Assembly: GCF_002285265.1 (NCBI RefSeq)
Contig: NZ_NSJB01000001.1
Location: 744,001 to 808,000 of the forward strand
Length of the DNA stretch: 64,000 nt
Direction: 5' to 3'
Source: Vandammella animalimorsus
GTDB taxonomy: Bacteria; Pseudomonadota; Gammaproteobacteria; Burkholderiales; Burkholderiaceae_C
This document shows, in pieces, positions 42,115 through 51,707 of the stretch. Below the pieces are notes generated by a model. That model did not search any database and had not been told where the DNA came from. It saw nothing but the letters and a program-made list of their open reading frames with translations. The number at the start of each line of letters is the position of its first letter. The first letter of the stretch is position 1. Made by a program: the position numbers and the translations under genes.

Positions 42115-43689
42115 TCAAGGCTGGGTGGGGGGCGGCACGTACCAGCGCGTGTCCTTGAGTTCGGGCTCGTCGTGCGCCAGCAGGCGCTGCCAGTGGGCCT
42201 GGGCATCGAGCGTGAACAGGTCGCTGGCGATGGCCGCGGCCAGGCGGCGCGCGCCAATGCCCAGGCCGGGGATGTCGCCGGCCAGCGCGCCGTGGCTGAG
42301 GGTGCTGCCCCAGTTGAACAGGTGCATGCGCGCCAGCGCCTGGGCCACCTCCGGCGGCTGGCCGGCCGTGGCGCGCAGCTCGAAGCCGGGCCCCAGGTAG
42401 GGAAAGCGCGCGGCTTCGGCGTGGCTGGCGGCTTCGTCCGCGGGCACGTGCTGCGCCCAGGTGTCGATGGCGCTGGCGTAGGGGGCCAGTTCGGGGCGGT
42501 CGAGCAGGTTGACGTCAAAGCCGGTGCCGAAGATCACGGCGTCGAAGCGCTGCGGGCCTTGCGGCGTGGTGACGCGCACGCCGTGCGCATCGGGCGCCAC
42601 GTCCAGCCAGTTCTGGCCCAGTTGCAGGCTGAAGGCGGCGTGGGCGTCGCAACGGCGCACGGTCTCCCACGGCGGGGGCACTTGCTCGCTGAAGATGTAG
42701 GTGTAAAAGCGCCAGCGCTGCGCGTCGTCGAGCCGCTCGAAGCCGTGGAAGAAGCCGGGAAACGAGGTCCATTTGCTCTTGTTGACCTGCGGCAGCTGGG
42801 CGCGGCGGGCAAATTGCGTCACGCGCGCGCCGGCCTCCAGCGCGCAGGCGGCGTTGTCGAAGGCCGAGGCGCCCACGCCCAGCACGCCCACGTGGCGGCC
42901 GGCCAGCGCGGCGAAGTCGATGGCATCGGCGCTGTGGAATACGCGGCCGGCGGCCAGGGGGTCATCGCGGCGCAGGCTGGGGTAATGCGGCCAGCGCGGC
43001 GCGCCGCTGCCGTCGCGGCCCAGGGCCAGCACCAGCTTGCGGGTGTAGACGGTTTGCTCGCCCTGCGGGCCGTGCAGGCGCACGCGCAGCAGCGGGCCTT
43101 CGTGCGCCACGTCCAGCAGCTGCACGCCGTTTTCCACCGGCAGGCCCACGGTGTCGCGCACCCACAGCAGGTAGTCGCGCCAGTCCAGCCGGCCCACCTT
43201 GTGCAGCGTGGCCCAGCCGTCAGCGCCGTGCTGCGCTTCGTACCAGGCGCGAAAGCTCAGGCTGGGCACGCCCAGATCGGGGCCGGTCAGGTGCTTGGGG
43301 CTGCGCAGCGTGAGCATGCGCGCGTAGGTGCCCCAGGGGCCTTCGTGCCCGCGCGCGGCGCGGTCGATGAGGCGGATGCGGCCGATGCCTTCGCGCAGCA
43401 GGGCGAAGGCCGCGGTCTGGCCGCACATGCCGGCGCCGGCGATGAGCACGTCCAGCGCATGGCCGCCGCCGGGCTGCGCTGCGGGCAGCGACCAGTCCGG
43501 CACGGGCCAGTTCAGCCGGGCCAGATCGGCGCGCGCCTGCTGCGCCAGGCGCGCCAGCGCAGCCGTATCGCGCGCGCTGGCCAGGGCCTGCGGCGGCACG
43601 GGCGGCAGGGCGCGCTCGGCCCGGGTGGCCTCTGGCGCGCTGGCGCGGGAGGGGGGAAGGGTTGAAAGCTCGGTTTGCGGCATGGGCAT
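42115..43689 (-). CDS. FAD/NAD(P)-dependent flavin monooxygenase
   Basis: A 524-residue class B-type flavoprotein. The FAD Rossmann motif is DVLIAGAGMCGQTAAFALLR (about residue 78), the second NADPH-binding motif is GVLGVGASAFDNAACALEAG (about 265), and the C-terminal segment has FGTGFDVNLLDRPEL. The lengthy N-terminus (1-70) is unusual but the motifs are intact. Similar proteins act in siderophore or amine oxidation or in steroid/alkane Baeyer-Villiger reactions; none of these can be chosen here. It lies 10 bases downstream of the Bug protein gene, probably in one operon. Confidence 0.75.
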   Translation of the reverse strand: MPMPQTELSTLPPSRASAPEATRAERALPPVPPQALASARDTAALARLAQQARADLARLNWPVPDWSLPAAQPGGGHALDVLIAGAGMCGQTAAFALLREGIGRIRLIDRAARGHEGPWGTYARMLTLRSPKHLTGPDLGVPSLSFRAWYEAQHGADGWATLHKVGRLDWRDYLLWVRDTVGLPVENGVQLLDVAHEGPLLRVRLHGPQGEQTVYTRKLVLALGRDGSGAPRWPHYPSLRRDDPLAAGRVFHSADAIDFAALAGRHVGVLGVGASAFDNAACALEAGARVTQFARRAQLPQVNKSKWTSFPGFFHGFERLDDAQRWRFYTYIFSEQVPPPWETVRRCDAHAAFSLQLGQNWLDVAPDAHGVRVTTPQGPQRFDAVIFGTGFDVNLLDRPELAPYASAIDTWAQHVPADEAASHAEAARFPYLGPGFELRATAGQPPEVAQALARMHLFNWGSTLSHGALAGDIPGLGIGARRLAAAIASDLFTLDAQAHWQRLLAHDEPELKDTRWYVPPPTQP

Positions 43690-43699
43690 GTCAGTGCGT

Positions 43700-44758
43700 T
43701 CAGTTGATCTGCACCTTGGCGGCCTTGACCACCTCGGCCCACTTGCGGCGATTGTCCCGCACCGTGACGGCGAACTGCGCCGGCGTTTCAACGCGCACGG
43801 CATTGCCCATGGATTCGATGCGCTCGCGCATCGCAGGCTGTTGCAGCACGCCCGTGATGGCGGCGTTGAGGCGCTGCACGATGGGCGCGGGCGTGCCCTT
43901 GGGGGCGAACACGCCAAACCAGATGGCGCTGTCAAAGCCCTGCGTGCCGGGCAGGCCGCTGTCGGCAATGGGCGGCACGTCGGCCACGGCCGGCACGCGC
44001 TGGGCCGTGGTCACGCCCAGCAGGCGCACCTTGCCGGCCTTGGCGTGCGGCAGCACGGTCTGCACCTGGTTCATGATGCAGCAGGTTTCGCCGCGCAGCA
44101 CGGCACCGATGGCGTCCGGCCCGCCCTTGTAGGGCACGTGCACCATGTCCAGCCCCAGGCGCGAGTTGAACTCGGCAAAGGCCATGTGCGTGCCCGTGCC
44201 GTTGCCGGTGGAGGCAAAGTTGTACTTGCCCGGATGGGCCTTGATCTCGGCCACGAACTCGGCCAGGCTCTTCACGTCGATGACCTCGGGGTTGATGGTC
44301 AGCACGTTGGAGACATCGTTGATCGGCGCCACGGGCACGAAGTCGGCCTCCACATCGAAGGGCAGATTCTTGTACAGCGCGGCATTGCTGCCATGCGTGG
44401 CCGCCGTGCCAAAGGCCAGTGTGTAGCCATCGGGCCTGGCGCGCGCGACGAACTCGCTGGCGATGTTGCCGGCCGCGCCCGGCTTGTAATCGATGATGAC
44501 CGGCTGGCCCAGGGCCTTGGCCAGCGGCTCCTGAATCAGCCGCGCGATCACGTCCACGCCAGAGCCGGCGGGAAAAGCCATGATGAGTGTGATGGGCTGC
44601 GCGGGCCAGTTGGCGACTGACTGTGCCGCCTGCGTGGCTGTTTGCTCAGGCAGCTTTTGCCCGCCGCTGGCCCAGGCAGAAACGGCCAGCGTGGCCGCGC
44701 CGCCCAGCAAGGCCAATGCGCCCAGCGCAGCGCGGCGATTGATGTTGCGAATGTTCAT
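43700..44758 (-). CDS. Bug-family tripartite tricarboxylate transporter substrate-binding protein
   Basis: A 352-residue periplasmic protein with signal NRRAALGALALLGGAATLAVSAWA and the Bug/TctC core: ITLIMAFPAGSGVDVIARLI, KPGAAGNIASEFVARARPDGYTL and VPYKGGPDAIGAVLRGE. It would present a carboxylate or related solute to a TctAB permease; no permease genes are in the window, which is usual for the many orphan Bug proteins of Burkholderiales. Divergent from ilvD; the start region has a purine-rich AGTGACTCTCC context but no strong Shine-Dalgarno. Likely cotranscribed with the flavin monooxygenase. Confidence 0.88.
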   Translation of the reverse strand: MNIRNINRRAALGALALLGGAATLAVSAWASGGQKLPEQTATQAAQSVANWPAQPITLIMAFPAGSGVDVIARLIQEPLAKALGQPVIIDYKPGAAGNIASEFVARARPDGYTLAFGTAATHGSNAALYKNLPFDVEADFVPVAPINDVSNVLTINPEVIDVKSLAEFVAEIKAHPGKYNFASTGNGTGTHMAFAEFNSRLGLDMVHVPYKGGPDAIGAVLRGETCCIMNQVQTVLPHAKAGKVRLLGVTTAQRVPAVADVPPIADSGLPGTQGFDSAIWFGVFAPKGTPAPIVQRLNAAITGVLQQPAMRERIESMGNAVRVETPAQFAVTVRDNRRKWAEVVKAAKVQIN

Positions 44759-45046
44759 AGTGACTCTCCATCAGCGCCCGCCCAACCGGGGCGCCCGTGC
44801 AGCGCATTGTGGTCCAGGCTACACAACGGCAGAGCATGAGCTTATATCGCGCGCCAATGGCAAGCTGCGGGCAGCGCAGCCTGCCCCAAGGCGCCTGGGC
44901 CCGATCGCGCACTGGAAGAAACCGCGCCAAGACCAGACAGCCCCGCGCAAGCCCGGCCCAGGCCACGGCAGGCGGCACAATAGACACTTTTCGTGAGCGG
45001 GCCCCGCCCGCCCGCGCATCGCCCCTGCCCCACCCCGAGAAAGACC

Positions 45047-46792
45047 ATGAGCGAGCACAAAACCATCCCCATCCGCCCCGCCAACGAGCGCAGCGCCCAC
45101 ATCACCCAGGGCAAATCGCGCGCGCCCAACCGCTCCATGTACTACGCGCTGGGCTATACCGAGAGCGATTTCGACAAGCCCATGGTCGGCATCGCCAACG
45201 GCCACTCCACCATCACGCCCTGCAACGCAGGCCTGCAACGCCTGGCCGATGCGGCTGTGGAGGGCATCCGGCAAGCGGGCGGCAACCCGCAAATCTTCGG
45301 CACGCCCACGATCTCCGACGGCATGTCCATGGGCACCGAGGGCATGAAGTACTCGCTGGTCAGCCGCGAAGTCATCGCCGATTGCATCGAGACCTGCGTG
45401 GGCGGGCAGTGGATGGACGGCGTGCTGGTCATCGGCGGCTGCGACAAGAACATGCCCGGCGGCATGATGGGCATGCTGCGCGCCAACGTGCCGGCCATCT
45501 ACGTTTACGGTGGCACCATCCTGCCCGGGCGCTACAAGGGGCAGGACCTGAACATCGTCAGCGTGTTCGAGGCCGTGGGCCAGAACGCCGCCGGCAACAT
45601 GAGCGATGAGGAATTGAAAGAAATCGAGCAGCGCGCCATCCCCGGCAACGGCTCGTGCGGCGGCATGTACACGGCCAACACCATGTCCAGCGCCTTCGAG
45701 GCCCTGGGCATGAGCCTGCCCTACTCCTCCACCATGGCCAACCCGCACGACGAGAAGCAAAACTCCGCCAAGGAATCGGCCCAGGTGCTGCTGCAAGCCA
45801 TCCGCAACAACCTGCGCCCGCGCGACATCGTCACCCGCAAGGCGCTGGAAAACGCCGTGGCCGTCATCATGGCCACGGGCGGCTCCACCAACGCCGTGCT
45901 GCACTTTCTGGCCATCGCCCACGCCGCCGGCATCGAGGATTGGAGCATCGACGACTTCGAGCGCATCCGCAAAAAAGTGCCCGTGATCTGCGACCTCAAA
46001 CCCTCGGGCAAATACATGGCCGTCGACCTGCACCGCGCAGGCGGCATTCCGCAGGTCATGAAAATCCTGCTCAACGCGGGCCTGCTGCACGGCGACTGCA
46101 TGACCATCACCGGCAAGACCATCGCCGAAACCCTGGCCGACGTGCCCGATGCGCCCCGCGCCGATCAGGACGTCATCCGCCCCATCGACAAACCCCTGTA
46201 CGCCCAGGGCCACCTGGCCATCCTGCGCGGCAACCTCAGCCCCGAAGGCGCGGTGGCCAAGATCACCGGCCTGAAAAACCCCGCCATCACCGGCCCCGCG
46301 CGCGTGTTCGACGACGAGCAATCGGCCCTGCAAGCCATTCTGGAAGGCAAGATCAAGGCCGGTGACGTGATGGTGCTGCGCTACCTCGGCCCCAAAGGCG
46401 GCCCCGGCATGCCCGAAATGCTCGCCCCCACCGGCGCGCTCATCGGCGCGGGCCTGGGCGAGAGCGTGGGCCTGATCACCGACGGGCGCTTCTCCGGCGG
46501 CACCTGGGGCATGGTGGTCGGCCACGTCGCCCCCGAAGCCTACGTGGGCGGCACCATCGGGCTGGTGCGCGAGGGCGACACCATCACCATCGACGCCAAG
46601 CAACTGCTGCTGCAAGTGCACGTCAGCGACGAGGAATTGGCCGAGCGCCGCAAGCACTGGCGGCAACCCGCGCCGCGCTACACCCGCGGCGTGCTGGCCA
46701 AATTCGCCCACAACGCCGCCAGCGCCAGCCGCGGCGCGGTGCTCGACGCCTGGGATGCGCCCGCCCCCGGCGGCCAGGCCGGCCAGGGCTGA
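45047..46792 (+). CDS. ilvD: Dihydroxy-acid dehydratase
   Basis: Dehydrates dihydroxyisovalerate and dihydroxymethylvalerate in branched-chain amino acid synthesis. The 581-residue enzyme keeps the iron-sulfur ligand regions ([25 protein letters not shown] and [14 protein letters not shown]) and the C-terminal [23 protein letters not shown]. It is of the longer type. The start at 45047 is preceded by GAGAAAGACC. A strong terminator follows the stop. The 288 bp between the Bug gene and ilvD contains no gene and no visible LysR regulator, which often stands there. Confidence 0.95.
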   Translation: MSEHKTIPIRPANERSAHITQGKSRAPNRSMYYALGYTESDFDKPMVGIANGHSTITPCNAGLQRLADAAVEGIRQAGGNPQIFGTPTISDGMSMGTEGMKYSLVSREVIADCIETCVGGQWMDGVLVIGGCDKNMPGGMMGMLRANVPAIYVYGGTILPGRYKGQDLNIVSVFEAVGQNAAGNMSDEELKEIEQRAIPGNGSCGGMYTANTMSSAFEALGMSLPYSSTMANPHDEKQNSAKESAQVLLQAIRNNLRPRDIVTRKALENAVAVIMATGGSTNAVLHFLAIAHAAGIEDWSIDDFERIRKKVPVICDLKPSGKYMAVDLHRAGGIPQVMKILLNAGLLHGDCMTITGKTIAETLADVPDAPRADQDVIRPIDKPLYAQGHLAILRGNLSPEGAVAKITGLKNPAITGPARVFDDEQSALQAILEGKIKAGDVMVLRYLGPKGGPGMPEMLAPTGALIGAGLGESVGLITDGRFSGGTWGMVVGHVAPEAYVGGTIGLVREGDTITIDAKQLLLQVHVSDEELAERRKHWRQPAPRYTRGVLAKFAHNAASASRGAVLDAWDAPAPGGQAGQG

Positions 46793-46833
46793 TGCAAGCT
46801 GCACTGCCCCTGCAGTGCAGCCCAGGCCAGATG

Positions 46834-46882
46834 CAAAAAGCGTCCAGAGGGGGCAGTTCAGCCCCCCTCTGGACGCTTTTTC
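46834..46882. terminator. Strong bidirectional terminator between ilvD and qor
   Basis: AAAAAGCGTCCAGAGGGGG pairs with CCCCCTCTGGACGCTTTTT; perfect 14 bp GC stem with A-run to the left and T-run to the right, serving both convergent genes. Confidence 0.9.
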
Positions 46883-46904
46883 TTTGCCTTTCGCAGACCT
46901 TCTT

Positions 46905-47885
46905 TTAAGGCAGCAAGATGGTCGAGCCCGTGGTCTTGCGCGCCTCCAGCGCCTGGTGTGCCTGCTGCACGTCCTGCAGCGCAAAGCGCTGTTCGATGTG
47001 GATATTCACCGCGCCCTGCTGCACGACGGCGAACAAGTCGTCGGCCATGGCCTGGGTGCGCTGGCGCGAGCTGGTGTGCGTGAACAGCGTCTGGCGCGTC
47101 ACGAACAGCGACTTGGCCGCCAGCACGGCCGGGGCGAACGGCGGCACCGGGCCCGAGGCATTGCCGAAGCTGACCATCAGCCCAAAGGCGCGCAGGCAGG
47201 CCAGCGAGCCTTCCCAGGTGTCCTTGCCGACCGAGTCATACACGATCTTCACGCCCTGGCCCTGCGTGATCTCTTGCACGCGGGCGACGAAATCCTCGCG
47301 CCGGTAGTTGATGGCGTGGGCCGCGCCGTTGGCCAGCGCCAGTGCGCATTTCTCGTCCGTGCCGGCCGTGGCAATGAGCTGCAGGCCCAGGTGCCGGGCC
47401 CACTGGCAGGCAATCAGGCCCACTCCCCCTGCGGCGGCGTGAAACAGCACGTGGTCGCCCGGCTCCAGCCCCTCCATCGGGCGGCATTTCTTCAGCAGAT
47501 ACTGCGCCGTCAGGCCCTTGAGCATCATTGCCGCACCGGTCTCGAAGGAGATCTCATCGGGCAGACGGCAGACGTTCTGCGCCGGCATGACGCGCTCTTG
47601 CGTGTAGCTGCCCATGGGCCCGGTCGCATAGGCCACCCGATCGCCCACGCGCAAATGCTCCACCCCCGGCCCCACGGCCAGCACCTCGCCTGCAGCCTCC
47701 ATGCCCAGCGCCAGCGGCAGCTCATTGGGGTACAGGCCTGTGCGGTGGTACACGTCGATGAAGTTCACGCCGATGGCCTTGTGCCGCACATGCACCTGCC
47801 CGGCCTGCACGGGCGGCAGCGGCAGATCCACCAGCTTCATTTGCTCGGGCCCTCCGAACTGGGCGATTTGCACCGTCATTGCCAT
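46905..47885 (-). CDS. qor: NADPH:quinone oxidoreductase (zinc-independent MDR family)
   Basis: A 326-residue medium-chain dehydrogenase/reductase. The GroES-like half has GVNFIDVYHRTGLYPN and the cofactor half AGGVGLIACQWARHLGLQLIATAG, with KGLTAQYLLKK typical of QOR proteins. Zn ligands are absent as expected. It should reduce quinones by one electron with NADPH. 81 bases after the SDR gene, with a 13 bp tandem repeat in between. Confidence 0.9.
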   Translation of the reverse strand: MAMTVQIAQFGGPEQMKLVDLPLPPVQAGQVHVRHKAIGVNFIDVYHRTGLYPNELPLALGMEAAGEVLAVGPGVEHLRVGDRVAYATGPMGSYTQERVMPAQNVCRLPDEISFETGAAMMLKGLTAQYLLKKCRPMEGLEPGDHVLFHAAAGGVGLIACQWARHLGLQLIATAGTDEKCALALANGAAHAINYRREDFVARVQEITQGQGVKIVYDSVGKDTWEGSLACLRAFGLMVSFGNASGPVPPFAPAVLAAKSLFVTRQTLFTHTSSRQRTQAMADDLFAVVQQGAVNIHIEQRFALQDVQQAHQALEARKTTGSTILLP

Positions 47886-47910
47886 AGTCGTTCCATTTCC
47901 TCTTGGTCAA

Positions 47911-47972
47911 ACGCTCAAAACAAACGCTCAAAACAAACGCTCAAAACAAACGCTCAAAACAAACGCTCAAAA
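47911..47972. repeat. 13 bp tandem repeat (acgctcaaaacaa), five units
   Basis: The word cgctc recurs at 47912, 47925, 47938, 47951 and 47964, an exact 13-base period. The array lies between the qor start and the SDR stop; that stop codon (47967-47969) is inside the last unit. Confidence 0.95.
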
Positions 47973-48800
47973 CGTACCTGGATAGGCGCCCCCATCGATC
48001 AGCCAGTTCTGCCCGTTCACATAGGCCGCCTGCTGGCTGCAGAGAAAGGCGCAGATGGCGCCGAACTCCTCGGCCGTGCCAAAGCGCCCGGCCGGGATCA
48101 GCGCCCGCTGCTGCGCGCACAAGTCCTCATCGCTCAGGCCCAGGCGCTGGGCCTGGGCGTGCATGGTGCTGCGCAGGCGCTCGGTGTCGAACTTGCCCGG
48201 CAGCAGGTTGTTGATCGTCACCCCCTGCGCGGCCAGGGGCGAACGCGCCAGCCCGGCCACGAAGCCCGTCAGCCCGCTGCGCGCGCCGTTGGACAGGCCC
48301 AGCACATCGATGGGCGCCTTCACCGCGCTGGAGGTGATGTTCACGATGCGGCCAAAGCCGCGCCCGGCCATGCCATCGAGCACTGCCTTGATCAGCTCGA
48401 TCGGGGTCAGCATATTGGCCTGCAGCGCCGCCAGCCACTGCGCCTGCTCCCACTGGCGGAAGTCGCCCGGCGGCGGCCCGCCGGCATTGGTCACCAGGAT
48501 GTCGAAATCCATGCCCGGCCCGCCTTCGAGGGCAAAAATCTGCTCGCGCCCGGCTGGCGTGGTCACGTCCGCGGCCACTGGCAGCACCTGCGGCTGCGGC
48601 GCATGCGCATCGCTGTGCTGCTGCGCATACCAGCGCGCCAGCTTGCGCAGCTCATCGGCCGCCTTGCCCAGCCGCACCGCGCCACGGGCGTTGACGACCA
48701 CGTTCACGCCCTCTTGCACCAGCGCCTTGGCACAGCCCAGGCCCAGCCCGGCGCTGGAGCCACACACCAGGGCCCAGCGCCCTTCAATCCCCAATTTCAT
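47967..48800 (-). CDS. Atypical SDR-family oxidoreductase lacking the YxxxK motif
   Basis: A 277-residue short-chain dehydrogenase with cofactor-binding VCGSSAGLGLGCAKALVQEG and the structural LVTNAGGPPPGDF. In the position of the catalytic Tyr-x-x-x-Lys the text is APIDVLGLSNGARSGLTGF: Ser of the catalytic triad (ITSSA) is there, but the Tyr/Lys pair is replaced. This is a known variant subgroup; it may bind rather than reduce a substrate, or use other residues. The start at 48800 follows AAAGGAAAACGCTGC. Upstream sits a single repeat-family end. Confidence 0.82.
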   Translation of the reverse strand: MKLGIEGRWALVCGSSAGLGLGCAKALVQEGVNVVVNARGAVRLGKAADELRKLARWYAQQHSDAHAPQPQVLPVAADVTTPAGREQIFALEGGPGMDFDILVTNAGGPPPGDFRQWEQAQWLAALQANMLTPIELIKAVLDGMAGRGFGRIVNITSSAVKAPIDVLGLSNGARSGLTGFVAGLARSPLAAQGVTINNLLPGKFDTERLRSTMHAQAQRLGLSDEDLCAQQRALIPAGRFGTAEEFGAICAFLCSQQAAYVNGQNWLIDGGAYPGTF

Positions 48801-48817
48801 CGCAGCGTTTTCCTTTG

Positions 48818-48832
48818 CTTTGAACAGGCTCT
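48818..48832 (-). repeat. Single end of the repeat family upstream of the SDR gene
   Basis: CTTTGAACAGGCTCT on the plus strand, 18 bases before the SDR start codon. On the minus strand it reads TGAGAGCCTGTTCAAAG; no coding frame known to end at that TGA was found. Confidence 0.6.
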
Positions 48833-49000
48833 CACACCCTTGGGATGCCCTGCATGCCAAGCGCGCCGCGCCCGAGACGGGCGCAAGCCGCGCATTGTGC
48901 CAAGGGAAAGCTGTTGCACGAACGAGAGGCGCACAGTCTGCGCGAATCTGCCAAGGCACGCGGCACGGCGATTCGCACAGAGCTTGTGCTGCACAAGCGC

Positions 49001-51373
49001 TTACCTTTTCAGCCCCTGCAACTTGGCAAAGGCCGATTGCATGGCCGATTGCGGTTGGGCCTGGCGCGGGGCGTTGCGGTTGCCAGCGGGGCTGCGGCCG
49101 CGTTCGCCGCGCGCGCCAGCGCCTTGGCTGTGGCTGGCGGCGCTGGTGTCCAGGCGCATGGTCAGGCTGATGCGCTTGCGCGGCACGTCCACTTCCAGCA
49201 CCTTGACTTTGACGACCTGGCCGGTCTTGACGATTTCGCGCGCGTCGGCGACGAATTTGTTGGCCAGTTGGCTCACGTGCACCAGCCCGTCCTGGTGCAC
49301 GCCCAGATCGACGAAGGCGCCGAACTGGGCGACGTTGCTGACCGTGCCTTCGAGCACCATGTCGGGTTTCAGGTCGGCAATGTCCTGCACGCCTTCGTTG
49401 AAGCGCGCCACAACGAAGTCCGGGCGCGGGTCGCGGCCGGGTTTTTCCAGCTCGGTGAGGATGTCCTTGACGGTGATGGCGCCAAAGCCTTCGCGCGCGA
49501 ATTGCTCGGGCTTGAGGCTTTTGAGCAGGGCGGTGTCGCCCATGATTTGCTCGACGGATTTGCCCGTGCCGTCCAGGATGGCCTGCACCACGGGGTAGGT
49601 TTCGGGGTGCACGCCGGTCATGTCCAGCGGGTTGTCGCCGCCGCGGATGCGCAAGAAACCCGCGCTTTGCTCGAAGGCTTTGGGCCCCAGGCCGGTGACT
49701 TTGAGCAGTTGCTGGCGGTTCTTGAACGCGCCGTGCGATTCGCGCCAGCGCACGACCGAGCGCGCCACGGAGGCGCTCAGGCCCGAGACGCGCGAGAGCA
49801 GCGGCACGCTGGCGGTGTTCAGGTCCACGCCCACGCCGTTGACGCAGTCCTCCACCACTGCGCCCAAGGTGCGGGCCAGCTCAGTCTGGTTCACATCGTG
49901 CTGGTACTGGCCCACGCCGATGGATTTGGGGTCGATCTTGACCAGCTCGGCCAGCGGGTCTTGCAGGCGGCGGGCGATGCTGGCTGCGCCGCGCAGGCTC
50001 ACATCCACATCGGGCATTTCCTCGCTGGCAAAGGCGCTGGCGGAATAGACCGAGGCCCCGGCCTCGCTGACGACGACTTTCTGCACGCGCTGGCCGGCCT
50101 TGTCGGCCAGCAGCTTGACCAGCTCACCGGCGAGCTTGTCCGTCTCGCGGCTGGCCGTGCCGTTGCCGATGGCGATCAGCGCCACCTGGTGCTTGGCGCA
50201 CAGCGCCGCCAGGGTGTGCAGGCTGCCTTGCCAGTCGCGGCGCGGCTCGTGCGGGTAGACGGTGGCCGTGTCCAGCAGCTTGCCGGTGGCGTCCACCACG
50301 GCGACTTTGACGCCGGTGCGGATGCCCGGATCCAGCCCCATCACGGTGTGCGCACCCGCAGGCGCGGCCAGCAGCAAATCGCGCAAGTTGTCGGCAAAGA
50401 CCTTGATGGCCACGGCCTCGGCCGCTTCGCGCAGGCGGGCGAACAAATCGCGCTCCAGCGACAGGCTGAGTTTGACGCGCCAGGTCCAGGCCACCACCTT
50501 GCGCAGCCAGTCGTCGGCCGGGCGGCCCTGGTGGCTCCACTTCAGTTGCAGGGCGATGTGGCCTTCGGCCAGGCTGGGCTGGCCCGCTTCGGGCTCTTGC
50601 GGCTGGGCCAGACGCAGGTGCAGGATGTCCTGCGCACGACCACGGAACACGGCCAGGGCGCGGTGCGAGGGCACCTTGGCGATCGGCTCTTCGTATTCGT
50701 GGTAGTCCTTGAACTTGGCGATTTCCGGGTCTTGCGGGTTCTTGCCCTCGATCAAGCGGCTGCTGAGCACGCCGCCTTCCCACAGCCACTGGCGCATGGC
50801 TTGCACCAGCGCCGCGTCCTCGGCCCAGCGCTCGGCCAGGATGTCGCGCGCGCCGTCGAGCACGGCCTGTACGGTGGTGAAGTCGCTGCCATCCTCGCCT
50901 TTTTCGGCTTTGACGTAAGGCTGCGCGGCCTCGGCGGGGGTGAGACTCGGGTCGGCAAACAGCGCATCGGCCAGCGGCTCCAGCCCGGCCTCGCGCGCGA
51001 TCTGGCCCTTGGTGCGGCGCTTGGGCTTGTAGGGCAGGTACAGGTCTTCCAGCTCCTGCTTGGTCTGCACCTGGGCGATGGAGGCGGCCAGTTGGGGCGT
51101 GAGCTTGCCTTGCTCCTCAATGCTCTTGAGCACTGCCCGGCGGCGCTCTTGCAGCTCGCGCAAGTAGCCCAGGCGCTCTTGCAGCGTGCGCAGTTGGGCG
51201 TCGTCCAGAGCGCCAGTGGCTTCCTTGCGGTAGCGCGCGATGAAGGGCACGGTCGCGCCTTCGTCCAGCAGCTTGACGGCCGCTTGAACCTGGCGCACAG
51301 CCGCGCCCAGCTCTTTTGCAATCAATTGCTCGATGGCCTGTTGGGTACTGGGGTCGATGGCTGCAGAAGACAT
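49001..51373 (-). CDS. tex: Tex-family RNA-binding transcription accessory protein
   Basis: A 790-residue cytoplasmic protein with the full Tex layout: helical N-terminal region ([20 protein letters not shown]), YqgF-like RNase H fold domain ([20 protein letters not shown]), helix-hairpin-helix pair ([18 protein letters not shown] and [15 protein letters not shown]), and S1 domain ([20 protein letters not shown]). A basic Gly/Ser/Arg tail follows. Tex binds RNA and influences transcription. The start at 51373 ([17 protein letters not shown]) fits the family; open frame further upstream encodes a Lys-Pro repeat derived from a hexanucleotide array and is not expected to be translated. Confidence 0.95.
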   Translation of the reverse strand: MSSAAIDPSTQQAIEQLIAKELGAAVRQVQAAVKLLDEGATVPFIARYRKEATGALDDAQLRTLQERLGYLRELQERRRAVLKSIEEQGKLTPQLAASIAQVQTKQELEDLYLPYKPKRRTKGQIAREAGLEPLADALFADPSLTPAEAAQPYVKAEKGEDGSDFTTVQAVLDGARDILAERWAEDAALVQAMRQWLWEGGVLSSRLIEGKNPQDPEIAKFKDYHEYEEPIAKVPSHRALAVFRGRAQDILHLRLAQPQEPEAGQPSLAEGHIALQLKWSHQGRPADDWLRKVVAWTWRVKLSLSLERDLFARLREAAEAVAIKVFADNLRDLLLAAPAGAHTVMGLDPGIRTGVKVAVVDATGKLLDTATVYPHEPRRDWQGSLHTLAALCAKHQVALIAIGNGTASRETDKLAGELVKLLADKAGQRVQKVVVSEAGASVYSASAFASEEMPDVDVSLRGAASIARRLQDPLAELVKIDPKSIGVGQYQHDVNQTELARTLGAVVEDCVNGVGVDLNTASVPLLSRVSGLSASVARSVVRWRESHGAFKNRQQLLKVTGLGPKAFEQSAGFLRIRGGDNPLDMTGVHPETYPVVQAILDGTGKSVEQIMGDTALLKSLKPEQFAREGFGAITVKDILTELEKPGRDPRPDFVVARFNEGVQDIADLKPDMVLEGTVSNVAQFGAFVDLGVHQDGLVHVSQLANKFVADAREIVKTGQVVKVKVLEVDVPRKRISLTMRLDTSAASHSQGAGARGERGRSPAGNRNAPRQAQPQSAMQSAFAKLQGLKR

Positions 51374-51707
51374 GGCAAATCGGTCGGGAGTCTGGCGGCA
51401 CGAAGCCGCATGCAAAGGCTTGAGGCGCTTGGAAAAAAGCTGCTCAAAAAACGAAAAGCGCGTGAGTGTGCCACAAGGCCAGCGCAGCCCAACGCCACCC
51501 AGAGCGCCACCCAGCCCCGGCGGCCTGCCGCAGCCATCGCACGCGTGCAGGCCTGGGATGCCTGCACGCATTGCGCAGGCATGGCACTCCAGGCCAGCCG
51601 GGGAAATCCCGCTGCCCAATACACCGTCGCTGAGTAACAATTGCTTTGGCTTTGGCTTTGGCTTTGGCTTTGGCTCCCTCACATCCCCATTGAAGGAGTT
51701 TTCTCAC
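51374..51707. other. 334 bp divergent region between tex and a lipoprotein gene
   Basis: It must hold both promoters. The only visible structure is the ctttgg repeat at 51644 and a ribosome binding site (GAAGGAGTT) at 51691-51699 for the lipoprotein gene. Confidence 0.4.
51644..51673. repeat. Hexanucleotide tandem repeat (ctttgg), five units
   Basis: Five exact units 35-65 bases upstream of the lipoprotein ATG, a position typical for promoter-spacing or leader repeats. The units are flanked by further partial matches. Confidence 0.9.

Noticed and set aside
47911-47972. Possible CRISPR array or integration site from 13 bp repeats
   Set aside because: Units are contiguous with no spacers; an ordinary tandem array.
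46755-49598. 947-codon plus-strand ORF across qor, the SDR and tex
   Set aside because: Overlaps three real genes on the other strand, runs through the terminator and tandem array, and has no recognisable domain.
51374-51682. N-terminal extension of tex with a Lys-Pro repeat
   Set aside because: The repeat comes from the hexanucleotide array read in antisense, and Tex proteins begin at the ATG at 51373.
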